A stretch of DNA of 64,000 bases from Erinaceus europaeus (GCF_950295315.1 NC_080164.1:9674665-9738664), one strand, 5' to 3'. Positions 10,546-21,347 are shown, counted from the first letter of the stretch. The notes: generated by a model not told the origin, from the letters alone. Made by a program: numbers and translations.

Positions 10546-10934
10546 AGGAATACAAGTAGGCATATATATGTCAGGGGAAAGAAGTACAGTGACTTCAAGC
10601 GACATTTTTTTATTATTTCCCATAATCCTGTAGATAAACTGGGTATTTCCTCCAGTCTGGGCCAATCAGAGGCTGTGCACTCAAGCCAGGACAGTGCAGA
10701 CCCAATGTGCTAAGTGTCCTGAAGGCCTTTCTTTACACTTGCTAACACTTCATTGGCCAAGAAAAGTCACAGAGCTGAGCCCAAATCCCAGCGATGGGAA
10801 ACCCTCCCTTCAGATAGCAGGAGCTCACAGAGTCACATGGCCAAGTTATGTGAACACAGGAAAGTTGTTGGGTGTGACCATAAGCACCAGACATGGCTGA
10901 TAGAGCAGTGCAGACATGATGAAGTCAGGGCTAG
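10546..10934. other. Unassigned sequence, possible ancient repeat
   Basis: 'cttcattggccaagaaaagt' and 'cacatggccaagttatgtga' resemble a dispersed ancient mammalian repeat, but I cannot name it. Confidence 0.3.
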
Positions 10935-11480
10935 GACCAGGGTCCTGATGGGTCGTCTTCCTCTGATATTTCTCCCCCTCTGGGGTATGGACCAAAGATC
11001 TTTATGGGGTGCAGAAGGTGGAGAGTCTAGCGTCTATAATTATTTTTCTGCTGGACGTGGATGTTGGCAGGTCAATTGATACTCCCAGCCTGGTTCTATC
11101 TTTCCCTAGTGGGGCAGGGCTCTGGATAGGTGTATTCCAGGACACATTGGTGAGGTCTTCTGCCCAGGGAAGTCAAGATGGAATCATAGTAGCATCTGCA
11201 ACTTGGTGGCTGAAAGGTGGCAAGACATAAAGCAGGACAAATTGTTTAATGAACAGGAATAAGAAAAATAGGAATGACAATAGGGAGCCTAGGGTGGAAA
11301 GAAGCTAGGAAGTCTATTTTAGGTATGTTTCTAGGGGCCCATGACTTTAGTAATTTTTATATGAGCTTGATAGCTAACCTGCAGATGGACTAAAAACATT
11401 GTCAGAGAAGATGTAGTCTGAGTTGAGAATGAGGCAGACCTGTCACAATAACTAATTGATTTCAATAATTAGGACACTTC
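10935..11480 (-). mobile_element. LINE 3'UTR, group 2
   Basis: Reverse of the group 2 text: 'ggggtgcagaaggtggagag', 'actcccagcctggttctatc' and 'ccaggacacattggtgaggt' all recur at 15074-16199. Confidence 0.7.
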
Positions 11481-12041
11481 TGAACTACCATTCTGCTTGA
11501 GAATCTGTTAGTTGCTTGAGAATACTGGGAGATCTTACAGGAAATAGAGTATAACTCCGAATGAAGGACAAAGTGATAGGCAAATAAGTCAATTTGTGAG
11601 TATCAAGGAATGCAGATATAATAGCAAAGTGGGTGTCAGTGAGACTCCAAAGTTGAGATTTCAATGTTGGGTTAATATAAATATTTATTTTTAACTTTCT
11701 GTCCTCTTGTCCATTCTTTTTATGCAAAGGGATTATTCAGATTTTTTTAAAATTTTCTCTGAGGTATTTATTAACTTCTATTTCAATACACATGTAGCTT
11801 TGGTTTAGCATGCTGACTGCTGAGATGGGTCTCCAGTTTCACATCTATAAATAACTTGCCTCTGTGTGTGATCTGTCATCTTTCACATGTGTTCAAAATA
11901 ATGAGTTAAAATTCTGCCATCCTGTGGGAGGACAAAAACTGAAATTAAACTAGAGAGAGCAATCAAAGAAAATTACTATTTCTTTTTTTTAGAATAGAGT
12001 CTTAGAAATAGGTTTCTTAGATAAGAAGAAACATTATAATA
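11481..12041. other. Unassigned AT-rich sequence
   Basis: No recognised gene or repeat; several A/T runs. Confidence 0.3.
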
Positions 12042-12322
12042 CTTTTTTTTTTTTTTTTGCTAGGGCTTTGTTAGGTTTTCAAGCCTCTATAATTCCACTG
12101 CTCCTGAAGGATCCTTTCTTTTCTTCCCTATTTTCTTTTCTTTTCAGATGTAGGGTGGTAAGGAGAGGGAGAGAGGATGAAGAGGGACACCGCAGCACTG
12201 CCCCACCACTCATGAAACTCCATTTGCGTGGTTCTCCCATGTGGTGTCCAGAGCTCAAACCTAGGCCTTCCTGCCTGGTGAAGCATGCGCTCTGCCTGGT
12301 GAGCTATCTCCTGGCATCCCAT
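12042..12322 (-). mobile_element. SINE-E-headed SINE with reversed long-tail module
   Basis: Poly-T, then a degenerate 'attccactgctcctgaagga' module, a GA-rich middle, and the head reversed as 'ctggtgagctatctcctgg'. Confidence 0.65.
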
Positions 12323-12355
12323 TTTAATGTTTTTAAAAACCGACACACTGAATGG

Positions 12356-12412
12356 GATAGATAGCATTCATGGTTATGCAAAGAGACGTCTCATGCCTCG
12401 GACTCCAAAGGT
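12356..12412 (+). mobile_element. SINE-D head fragment
   Basis: 'ggttatgcaaagagacgtct' and 'catgcctcggactccaaagg' match the SINE-D head only. Confidence 0.6.
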
Positions 12413-13249
12413 GTCTCCCAGAATCAGCTCTGTGCTTTGTCCAGTTCTCAGGGTTCAAGGACAGGAGGCATTCCTGCAGGAAGGGTCTGCCAGGAGTACT
12501 TGCAGCAGGAGTGGGAGGCCCACTTCCCCAGGCTATTTCCACAGTGAAAATAGCCACAGTCCCCTGTGATGCTCAGATCAAAGACTTTAACATAGCAGCC
12601 CATGGATCCCTGATAGTCCTCTCTGCCAGAGATCAGAGTACTTCCCCATGTATGGCCATGCTCCATAAAAAAATAAATAAATACATGATTAAAATTCTCC
12701 CCCTTCTCCCCATTATACATCTCTGTGAGGCTTACATACATCAACCTGCAGAAAATAGTATCCCAACATTGGACTGAGAAGCAGAAATGGAAAAAAAAAA
12801 ATCTAACCACATTCTCTCCAGTTAAACCTAAAAAAGTCTTTCCAAAGTCAAAACAATGCTACTCTTCTCACTATTTTTAAAACTTTGGGATATATGGGTT
12901 TTTGGGGGGGTGTTTTTTTTGTTTGTTTTTGTAGAAGTATGTTGTCTATGTTAGCAAAGAATAGTTTTGTTATCACTATTAAAAAATCAATTTATACATA
13001 TTTTAAGTTTTGCTAAGTTTTATTCCTAACATGATAAACACCAGTCAATTGGACCTACTGAATTAAACAAAAACTCTTGGTGACCTCTATAATTTTCCCA
13101 GAATGTAAGTGGTTTGAGACCAGAAAGCTTACGAACCATTGACCTGACACTTTAGCTGCCATGGTGAACACAAGTTCCTCAGATTCAGAATGGTGAATCT
13201 TTGAAATACTAAGGGCTGCCATCAGCTGCTTTTTTTTAAAGAGGTATTT
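12413..13249. other. Unassigned sequence
   Basis: ORFs up to 135 codons occur on both strands, with no recognisable domain and no codon pattern. A G/T-run patch lies near 12901-12930. Otherwise nothing is supported. Confidence 0.3.
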
Positions 13250-13481
13250 AATGTATTTTTAATTATTTTATTTATTAAACTTTATTAATTTAAAAAAAAT
13301 TATTATTAGATAGAGTCAGAGACATTGAGGGGGGGAGATAGGAAGAGAGACAGAGACACCGGCAGCCCTACTTCACCACCTGTGAAGCTTCCCCACTGCA
13401 GGTGGGGACCAGGGGCTTGAACCTGGGGCCTTGTGCACTGGAATGTGAGCACTTAACCAGGTGTGACCGCCTAGCCCCTAA
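13250..13481 (-). mobile_element. SINE-B
   Basis: Reversed SINE-B: AT-rich tail, GA-rich middle, 'ggggcttgaacctggggcct', and end 'gaccgcctagcccc'. Confidence 0.88.
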
Positions 13482-13513
13482 TTATTATTATTATTTTTAA
13501 AGAATAGATTTTA

Positions 13514-13726
13514 TAGGGACCAAGCAGTGATGTTCCTGGTTAAACACTCACAGTGTGTAAGGACCCAGGTTCAAGCTCCCAGTCCCCACCTGCAGGGAGA
13601 AGCTTCATGAGTGATGAAGCAGGGCTGCGGCTGTCTCTCTTTCTCTCTCCTTCTGTATATCCTCCTCCCCTCTCAATTTCTCTCTGTATTTATCCAATAA
13701 TAAATAAATAAAAATAAAACTTTTTT
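13514..13726 (+). mobile_element. SINE-B
   Basis: Diverged head 'agggaccaagcagtgatgtt', box B 'ggttcaagctcc', (aataa)n tail. The next SINE is inserted at its end. Confidence 0.85.
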
Positions 13727-13742
13727 AAAAAAACAATTTGTT

Positions 13743-14104
13743 GGGAGTCGGGCGGTGGCGCAGTGGGTTAAGCACATGTGGCGCAAAGCGCAGGGACCGG
13801 TGTAAGGATCCCGGTTCAAGCCCCCGGCTCCCCACCTGCAGGGGAGTCGCTTCACAGGCGGTGAAGCAGGTCTGCAGGTGTCTGTCTTTCTCTCCCCCTC
13901 TCTCTCTGTCTTCCCCTCCTCTCTCCATTTCTCTCTGTCCTATCCAACAACAAAGCAACGTCAACAATGGCAATAATAACCGAAACGAGGCTGCAACAAC
14001 TAGGGCAACAAAAAGGGGGAAAAATGGCCTCCAGGAGCGGTGGACTCATGGTGCAGGCACCGAGCCCAGCAATAACTCCGGAGGAAAAACAAAAACAAAA
14101 ACAA
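13743..14104 (+). mobile_element. SINE-A, long form, with 16-bp target duplication
   Basis: Near-consensus head and complete long tail. The flanks share 'aaaaaaacaatttgtt' at 13727-13742 and 14105-14120. Confidence 0.93.
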
Positions 14105-14120
14105 AAAAAAACAATTTGTT

Positions 14121-14254
14121 TATTTATTCATGAGAAAGATAGGCAGAGAAAGAACCAGACACCACTCTGGTACATGTGCTGCGGGGGACTAAACTCAGGA
14201 CCCCACAGTTGAGAATCCAATGGCTTATCCACTGTGCAACCTCCCAGACCACAC
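14121..14254 (-). mobile_element. SINE-C
   Basis: Reversed copy with 'aaccagacaccactctggta' and end 'ctcccagaccac'. Confidence 0.85.
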
Positions 14255-14271
14255 ATAAAACTTATTTTAAA

Positions 14272-14385
14272 AAATAATAAGATTTGCTTTTATGAAAGAG
14301 ACAGGAACACTTTTCAGCTCTGTAAATGTGGTGCCAGAATTTGAACCTGAGGCCTCAGACATGCAAGGATTTTCCAAATTCTTCT
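14272..14385 (-). mobile_element. SINE-C fragment
   Basis: 'atgaaagagacaggaacact' and 'ttgaacctgaggcctcagac' match a degenerate reversed SINE-C. Confidence 0.5.
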
Positions 14386-14617
14386 CACAATGGGTTTACA
14401 CAGTTCTCAAGTGCATGTCAGCGAGTTTGCCTGGACAAGCAGCTTCTTGTCTGAATCGAGTTCTTCATTTGTAAGAACAGAAATAAGGGGCCAGGTGGTG
14501 GTGCACCTGGTTGAGCACACATGTTACAGTGTGTAAGGACACAGGTTCAAGCCCCTGGTCTACACTTGCAGGGGGAAACGCCTCACGAGTGATGAAGCAG
14601 TGCTGCAAGTGCCTCTC

Positions 14618-16282
14618 TGATGGGCTAGCGTGGGGGTGCCTCTTCCCGGGCACGTACTCTCTGGGTTGGAGAGAACTCGACTGGAGCCAGCCTGGGCTGC
14701 TACTCACTCAGCGACACCAGAGGGGGATGACTCATGAACCAAACATGAGGCAATGCAATTCTTTATTGATCAGAGAGCCAAGGCTTTTAAAGGGCAGACC
14801 CGGAAGTGGCAAGTCGGAAACGGAAATGGCTAGGAAAGGGGTGGAGAAAGACAAAAGAAGGCTGGAAAGGTAGGAACTTCCTTAGCAACTGTTGAGAGGG
14901 TTTTAACTGGTAGGATTAATAATACTCTGCAGGCAGGGAGGGTCTTGAGGGTAGAAAGAAGACAGATTGAAGGAATGGAATGGGTGGGGATCTTTCAGGC
15001 AAAACAATGATTATGTAGATAGGCCATAGTATCAGGAATGCAGGGTGCAACAGGGGAGCTGGCTTAATGTTTTCTTTTATGCTTTTTAAAACTTTTTTTT
15101 ATTTAAGAAAGGATTAATTAACAAAATCATAGAGTAGGAGGGGTACAACTCCACACAATTCCCACCACCCAATCTCCATATCCCATCTCCTCCCCTGATA
15201 GCTTTCCCATTCTCTATCCCTCTGGGAGCATGGACCCAGGGTCATTGTGGGTTGCAGAAGGTAGAAGGTCTGGCTTCTGTAATTGCTGCCCCGCTGAACA
15301 TGGGTGTTGACTGGTCGGTCCGTACTCCCAGTCTGCCTCTCTCTTTCCCTAGTACGGTGGGTCGGGGAAGCTGAGCTCCAGGACACATTGGTGGGGTCTT
15401 CAATCCAGGGAAGCCTGGCCAGCTTCCTGATGGCATCTGGAACCTGGTGACTGAAAAGAGAGTTAACATACGAAGCCAAACAAATTGTTGAGCAATCATG
15501 GACCCAAAGCTTGGCATAATGGAGAGGAAGTGTTAGGGAGGTACTCACTGCAAACTCTAGTGTACTTCTGCTTTCAGGTATATATATATTGCAGTAGTTT
15601 ATGGATACGTGTGAACATATGCTCTCTTTCACAGAAACTGGTGTATATCTAGGTTTTGGGACTTTGTTAGAAAGTGAACCACCTGAGATAAAATTAGAGT
15701 ATACTATGAAAGGAAAGATCTCACCCGAGTAATGAAGCTGAAGGGTTGTCATTCCACACGTGAAGTCTCTGGACACAGTCTGAGGTGAAGCATGTTGAGG
15801 TGGCAATCGTTGTGTTGGTTAGGTTGTGATCAGCAGATGCAATATTATTTGATATGGATTGGGAGAGGCATATGGGAAAGTGGGCCCTATCCAATGGTTC
15901 CAGGACTGGGGGATGTAGGGGCTCTATAGTGGAGATGTGAGGTTCCTGCTGTCTTAGGGTTCAAAAAGACAATCGATAGTTAATGTTATCATCACATTAT
16001 TTGGTAATTGGGTTAACTTTGAAAAGTCCTTTTGTTAGGGTTTGCTGTAAAGTACCCAGTATCTTGTATATAGCTGTGCTATTGGATGATTCTGATCTAC
16101 TTGGTCTAGGCTATTGAGAGAGTCCGCATATCAAATACACAGCCTATATACTAAAAAGATTCAGTTTGTGTTTTGAAAAACTTTGAGACATACAATTGAT
16201 GGCTTAATGTTTTAAGGAATGCCAGGCTCCTGGAGGCAGAAAAATGCAGGGTGCTTTGTGAGGCTTCTTACAATTTCCTGAC
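14618..16282 (-). mobile_element. Solo LTR, split by an L1 fragment
   Basis: The LTR occupies 14618-15073 and 16214-16282 and reads TG...CA on either strand. The flanks are 'cctctc' (14612-14617) and 'cctctt' (16283-16288), a 6-bp duplication with one change. Near 14758 'ttctttattgat' is a reversed AATAAA signal. 'ttggagagaactcgactgga' is shared with the LTRs at 17520 and 60686, so the U5 region is related. No internal provirus sequence is present. Confidence 0.75.
15074..16199 (-). mobile_element. LINE 3'UTR, group 2, with 14-bp target duplication
   Basis: A 1.1-kb reversed 3' fragment begins with a T-rich tail at 15074. It is bounded by 'tggcttaatgtttt' at 15060-15073 and 16200-16213. This is the longest group 2 3'UTR in the window and a good reference for the other copies. 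Confidence 0.85.
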
Positions 16283-16378
16283 ACCTCTTTGTTTCTCTCC
16301 CTCTGTATCACCCCTTCCCCTCTCAAATTCTGGCTATCTCTATCCAATAAATAAAAAATAAAAACAGAAATAAAAAAT

Positions 16379-17129
16379 TGCCATGATTTACCTTTTAGTT
16401 CTTTACTTTAATGAAAGCAAAAGGCAGTCAGGCCTTGAAATCTTTCTCCCACTATTTAATGATTTATCTCCAATTTTCCCCAAGGTATTTCTTGTCTGTC
16501 GATATTGGTAATTATTTCCTTTAGCCAAATCACACATGTGGTTTCTCTTTTTAACTGTTCCAGAGTATTGAAAGGAGACATTAGTAAGTGTCACCCAAGT
16601 GCCTAACAGATAAAAAGTCCTATGTCATTATCACCCAGGGAAGGTTGTTTTCCATGCACACCATCACACCTGGGCTGGGGGAATCAAGTATTTGCCTTAG
16701 GGGCTCTGTGCATGAACACAGTGACATCCATTTAACAGCTTCCAAACACTAATAAAAATGGACCAATCAGATTAAGGTAGCAGCTGATATGGAAAAGAAC
16801 ATCTCCATCCCAACACACATAAGCCTCCAGGAAGAGCAGCCACATCAGGCTCAAGTCAATGTACAGCTAACCTGGGAGCGGTTCTACTCTGAGGCCTGTA
16901 CACTGAGGCAGGGCTGTGGGAGCAGGAGAGATTAATAGGAAGAATCCAGAAAGGAGGAGGAGGTGGTGAAGGTGACCATGAGGCCCAGGCAGCTGCAAGT
17001 TCAGGGGTTCAGAAAGCACGTGCTTCCCACGATGAGAAACACACCTTGAAGGGAAGCTGCTTGTCTCCTCTTGTCTAATGACTTGGGTGAGTAGGACCGG
17101 TTATTTCAGAGTGACAAAACAAGTGGGCC
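16379..17129. other. Unique sequence
   Basis: Mixed composition with an A-rich start. No recognisable exon, RNA gene or repeat. Confidence 0.35.
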
Positions 17130-17480
17130 ATGAAAAGAATTCATGTCACAGGCTGCCAGGAAGCACGACCTCACTCTGGGTGGCTTCAGCAACAGAGGAT
17201 GCTTGTCTCACAGTCTTGGAAAGTGGAAGTCCATGAAATGGGTGTGGATGGGGTGATTTGCTCAGTGCCCTACTCCTCACCCTTAGGGTCTGCCAGTCTG
17301 TGGGGTTTCTTGACTTGGAGAAGCAATGCCCCCCACCTCCGTGTCTGCCTTCACTTCCCTATGCCGTTCCCCTCCCCCGTGTGCGTGGGTCTTTGTATTT
17401 TTAGCTTCCCCCTTCCTGTGATGACAGAGCCTGCTGGACCAGTGCTTACCCCAATGGGCTCATCTTCATTTTGTAGAGAC
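17130..17480 (-). mobile_element. MLT1-like LTR relic (ERVL-MaLR)
   Basis: 'ctctgggtggcttcagcaac', 'ttgtctcacagtcttggaaa' and 'gtggaagtccatgaaatggg' correspond to the reversed 3' part of mammalian MLT1 LTRs. Highly diverged, as expected for an ancient element. Confidence 0.6.
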
Positions 17481-17519
17481 TATATTTTCTCTTTTTGCTC
17501 TTCTCTTCTTTTCTTTTTC

Positions 17520-17982
17520 TATTGGGTAGTATGCCACCTCCCCCTGGCTTCTGCTTAACCATATGCCTATATAGGGATTTACTGAACCCATTCAAAGCTT
17601 TGGTCTATTTACATCAATCACTTTTACATTTACATAAAGCACTCCCTCCAGGGCATTGGTGGTTCAGTGATAGGATTCTCGCCTGCTCCGCCCCCTCCTT
17701 GTCACACTCTGATTTTCACCAGTCACTTTTCTCTCCACCCTCTCTATATCACATCCTGTTTCCACCCTACTTGGAGAGTATAAAAACAGCTGCTCTTCTG
17801 ATTAAAGACACTTGGAAATTGCTTTCCGGCTCCGAGAGTTCCAGAGTGTATCTCCTGCGAAGTTAGTGCGGCACGAGTTCCTGATCCCTCTCCCACACAG
17901 CAGCCTAGATCGGCTCCAGTTGAGTTCTCTCCAACCCAGAGAGCACTAGCTCAGGAAGAAGTACCCTCAGGCTATCCCGGCA
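17520..17982 (+). mobile_element. Solo LTR (class II type), U3 carries tRNA-Gly 5' half
   Basis: 463 bp, bounded by 'tttttc' at 17514-17519 and 17983-17988. U3 has the tRNA-Gly-like block (17653-17686), a GC box 'ccgccccctcc' and a TATA element 'gagtataaaaa' near 17778. An 'attaaa' polyadenylation signal lies near 17801. It ends 'ctatcccggca'. Closest relative in the window is the reversed copy at 60686. A solo LTR arises when the two LTRs of a provirus recombine; no internal region remains. Confidence 0.88.
17653..17686 (+). other. tRNA-Gly(GCC) 5'-half-like block in LTR U3
   Basis: 34 bases match the mammalian tRNA-Gly(GCC) 5' end, recalled from memory, at 32 positions. Differences are at tRNA positions 18 (G to A) and 22 (A to G). 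Identity covers the acceptor 5' strand, D arm and box A, and stops inside the anticodon. No T arm follows. Confidence 0.85.
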
Positions 17983-17988
17983 TTTTTC

Positions 17989-17998
17989 TTTCTTTTTT

Positions 17999-18045
<47 letters not shown>
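17989..18045. repeat. (CTTT)n microsatellite
   Basis: CTTT units lie between the LTR target duplication and a reversed SINE tail. Confidence 0.95.
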
Positions 18046-18046
<1 letters not shown>

Positions 18047-18317
18047 TTTTTTTGCCTCCAGGGTTATATTACTGGAGCTCAATGCCTGCATCATGATTCC
18101 ACAGCTCCTGGTGGCTATCTTTTTTTTTTTTTTTTCCCCATTGTTGCTGTTGTTTTTGTGGTATAGAACAGAGAGAAGTGGAGAGAGAAGGGGAGAACGA
18201 TAGACACGTGCAGACCTGCTTCACTGCTTGTGAGATGACCCCCTGCAGCTGTGGGGGCTCCAACCCCGGTCCTTGAGTGGGTCCTTGCTCTTTGTACTAT
18301 GTGCGCTTAACCTAGTA
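18046..18317 (-). mobile_element. SINE-A, long form
   Basis: Reversed: 'gcctccagggttatattact' module, T16, GA-rich middle, and head 'gtgcgcttaacctag'. Confidence 0.88.
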
Positions 18318-18359
18318 AGACTCTATTTTTTATTTTCTTTTCTTTCCTTTTCTTTTTTT

Positions 18360-18422
18360 TTTAAAGATTTCCTTTAAATATTTATTTATTTATCCCCTTT
18401 TGTTGCTCTTGTTGTCCCTTTT
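18360..18422 (-). mobile_element. SINE-A 3' stub
   Basis: Only the reversed tail 'ccccttttgttgctcttgtt' is present. Confidence 0.6.
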
Positions 18423-18424
18423 AA

Positions 18425-18790
18425 ATCATTTTATTGGGCGGGGGAGTAGCGGTGGTGCTTAATGGATCACGATACAGTTGTGGACACACGGATATAGTTT
18501 CTCACCTCACCATAATGAGTGTCTGCAAAACACTCTCACCCCCAACATGGGTCTTGTCCACCATCATGCCCTGTGACCCCAAAGACTCTGTTCTCAAATA
18601 CGGTCACATGAGGCCCTGGAGGTCAGGGCTTTACACAGGAATTGTGTGGCCTCCATTTCAACTTATATTACAGCATACAATCAGGAAATATTTTATCCCT
18701 GCACCAGGGCAAGACAGCATCTTTGGGTTGCGATATCTAATGTCCTGCATTTCGTTACTCCACACAACTCAGATGACCATGTCTTAAATT
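18425..18790 (-). mobile_element. LINE 3' end, group 3
   Basis: 'cataatgagtgtctgcaaaa' and 'cactctcacccccaacatgg' recur at 25055, 32440 and 56065, always reversed here. Confidence 0.6.
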
Positions 18791-19014
18791 AATCTGAAGT
18801 AATTCCTTTCTGGACGAGATCTCATCAGCTGGATACACTGTTCCATTTTGTTTGAATTTTTCAACTTTCAGGAACTATTTGCAATCTTGTTTTTTTTTTT
18901 TTTTTCCCTTATGATTAAATCAGATCATCATGTTGCAAAGGTCAAATCTCAGACTAAAATGTGTTCAAAGATGTGCTCTTTACACTGCCCTGGTTCTCCC
19001 CTGTAGATTTTAAA

Positions 19015-19147
19015 AAGCATTTATTGATTTATTTCTTAAGGAGAGAGCGAATCAAAGCATCACTCTAGCAAGTGCCAGGCAGGGCTTAAACTCAGGACCT
19101 CATGCGTACAAATCCAGTTCTCCACCTCCTGTGCCATCTCCTCAGTT
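19015..19147 (-). mobile_element. SINE-C
   Basis: Reversed: 'gcatcactctagcaagtgcc', 'cttaaactcaggacctcatg', end 'gccatctcctcag'. Confidence 0.7.
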
Positions 19148-19231
19148 TCCCTTGTTCATATTTTTGAAATCGGAAAAGAATTTGGATCTAAGCACATATT
19201 TATTTGTGTTCATGCCACCTCTGTTTCTCTT

Positions 19232-19352
19232 GCAAAGATTTATTTTGAGAGAGACAGAGATAAAGAAGAGAGCATCTGGACTATTACTCTAGCACATGTC
19301 TCTCTCACTTTCTCTCTCTTCTCTCTCTTTCTCTCCTCTCTCCCTCTTCTCT
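19232..19352 (-). mobile_element. SINE-C fragment with CT-rich tract
   Basis: 'aaagatttattttgagagag' and 'ttactctagcacatgtctct', then CT-rich sequence; the head is missing. Confidence 0.6.
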
Positions 19353-19365
19353 CATAATTTCTCAT

Positions 19366-19705
19366 AATAAACCAAAACATTGCCTCATCTTGAAGTGATG
19401 ACAAGCAAATGAGAGAATTAATGTCAGATGATTTCACTCCTAGGAAGAACTTGGGAAACAAGGACAGAAAGGGAAATCACAAAGTGAAATTTGGACTGAG
19501 TCTGGTATATTTCACGAAAGCAAAGGACTCTGGAGGGGAGGGGTGGGGGTTGGGGAGCAGACTTTGGGGTCCTTGGAGCATGATGGTGGGAAAGCAAGTT
19601 GGGGTGAGAGTGTTTTGTAGATTCCTGTTATGGGGAGATGAGAAATTGTACCCATGTGTCAACAACTGTACTGTAAACCAGTAACCCCAATAAAATGATT
19701 TAAAG
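19366..19705 (+). mobile_element. L1 3'UTR fragment
   Basis: 'aaatttggactgagtctggt' and 'caacaactgtactgtaaacc' match the 3' part of the L1 at 9436. Confidence 0.85.
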
Positions 19706-19713
19706 ACATGTTT

Positions 19714-19718
<5 letters not shown>

Positions 19719-19760
<42 letters not shown>
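19719..19760. repeat. (AT)n, 21 units
   Basis: Pure AT dinucleotides. A second short AT patch lies at 19866-19880. Confidence 0.98.
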
Positions 19761-19761
<1 letters not shown>

Positions 19762-19764
<3 letters not shown>

Positions 19765-20324
19765 AAACACAAATAAAAGTTTAACCAAGACTACACAGGA
19801 ATTTTTCTTGTCAACTATAAATTATATTTAAGTATATATATTTAAAATAGATCATTATATATTGCATATATATATATATTACATATCTAAAGTCATTGCG
19901 AAACAGACTAATCTCTATCTTTGGCTTGAAAGCTTGGCAAAAATCCAAAATATTTGTACTGCAAACTCTTGTTGAGGCTGTGTGACCATGGTAGACACAA
20001 AAGCAGTAAGATCACCGAGCTGTTCCAGGAACAAAAGTACAGAGCGGTGTTCATGTAACATTTTGTAACTAAAAAAGTCAAGGTTGATGGGAGGTAGCTT
20101 GTGGGTTTTGATACATCAGAAGGACTGTATTCTGGAAGAAAGCATTCCGGACAAACTAGGAATTCCTCAGGAGAGGATAGAGGAGGGGTGTGTGTGTGTG
20201 TGGAGGGGGGCTGGGCAGAGAAGGGGAAGCGTGTGAGGGAGACTTGTCTCTGAGTGTTCGTTTACAGTGGAGACAGTTTTCTTCTGGTGCCTGGGCACTT
20301 AATACTGCTGTCTTTTTTGCCGTC
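19762..20324. other. Unique sequence
   Basis: AT-rich first half. A short (TG)n patch lies at 20189-20202. No gene seen. Confidence 0.35.
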
Positions 20325-20515
20325 AGAGTTTAAGATCTTGATACTTCCTCTTGCTAATGTACAAGGCCAGCAGATAGCAAGTGGTGAATTTGATAACCCC
20401 AGACTGAACTCCAGAAATATTATCAACAATATGGCCTTTGCAACCCACTCCAGCCACCAGAATGTCATCACTTTCCTCAAAATTCAAGCAACCATCATCT
20501 GGGTACAATGGCTGT
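20325..20515 (-). pseudogene. RPS23P: RPS23 retropseudogene, 5'-truncated
   Basis: The minus-strand frame reads PDDGCLNFEES, ILVAGVGCKGH, LLALYISK and a stop at 20325-20327. It aligns end to end with the C-terminal 59 or so residues of ribosomal protein S23 (PNDGCLNF, VLVAGFGRKGHAVGD, LLALYKGKKERPRS). The gene encodes a 143-residue small-subunit protein that lines the decoding centre. There are no introns in the aligned part, a 5' truncation inside the codon run, and about 40% changed residues including the basic C-terminus, so it is an old dead copy. No clear poly-A tail or target duplication survives. Confidence 0.82.
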
Positions 20516-20713
20516 GAGTGTGGGGGTGTGGGGGAGGGGGTCCTTAATTAGCTGGATGCTAATAAGAACTCTTCTTGATGATAGAATCTGGTTGGTTTGG
20601 CTTCAACCCCTCCTTTAGCAGGGGCTGATCCTCCAGCTGTGCCCAACAAGCTTTCATGTACCTTTGTCCCCATCACCTCTGACCCACTGGTGGTCACAGA
20701 GTCACTCTGAATG

Positions 20714-20968
20714 CCACTCAGTGCCGGTACTACGATCCACTGCTCCTGGTGGCCATTTTCCCCATTTTATTGGATAGGACGGAGAGAAATTGGGAGAGGA
20801 GAGGGGAATTGAGAGGGAGAGAGAAAGATAGACACTTGCAGACCTGCTTCACTGCTTGTGAAGCATCCTCCTCCCCCCACCCCTCGCAGCAGGTGGGGAG
20901 CCAGGGGCTCGAACCCAGATCCTTGCGTCGGTCCTTGCACTTAACCTGGTGTACCACTGCCCAGTCCC
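20714..20968 (-). mobile_element. SINE-A, long form, tail shortened
   Basis: 'gtgccggtactacgatccac' and 'tgctcctggtggccattttc', then directly 'attggataggacggagagaa'; the CAA-rich region is lost. Contains 'cctccccccacccctcgca', a local expansion. Confidence 0.88.
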
Positions 20969-21139
20969 CTCGTTTGTTTTTATTGCCGAGAGGGGCAAAT
21001 ACGGGAGGAACACAGGCCAGTGCTGTAGGCTGGAGGGCCTTAAACAGACTGTGGTTTTTCCCATGCTTCTCTTTCTTCTCCTCTTTCTCTTTCTTGTCCT
21101 TTCTTTCTTTCCCTCTTTCTCTCCTTTCTTTGATTCATT

Positions 21140-21347
21140 CTTTTTATAAATATTTATTTATTAGATACAGACAGCCAGAAATGGAAGGGGAAGGGGGTGA
21201 CAGAGAGTAAGAGAGACAGAGAGATGCCTGCAGCCCTGCTTCACCACTCATGAAGCTTTCCCCTTGCAGGTGGGGACCAGGGGCTTGAACCCAGGTCCTT
21301 GCACATTGTAACATGTGTTCTCAACCAGGTGCACCACCACCTGGCCC
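21140..21347 (-). mobile_element. SINE-B
   Basis: Reversed copy; 'ggcttgaacccaggtccttg' and terminal 'accacctggccct'. Confidence 0.9.

Larger units (their letters stand above)
14488..16378 (+). mobile_element. SINE-B split by a solo LTR
   Basis: The head and middle lie at 14488-14617. The remaining pyrimidine region and (aataaa) tail lie at 16283-16378. Together they form one normal SINE-B. Confidence 0.85.

Noticed and set aside
17130..17558. 142-codon ORF ending at the LTR
   Set aside because: Lies in an ancient MLT1-like LTR and runs into a younger LTR; no coding signature.
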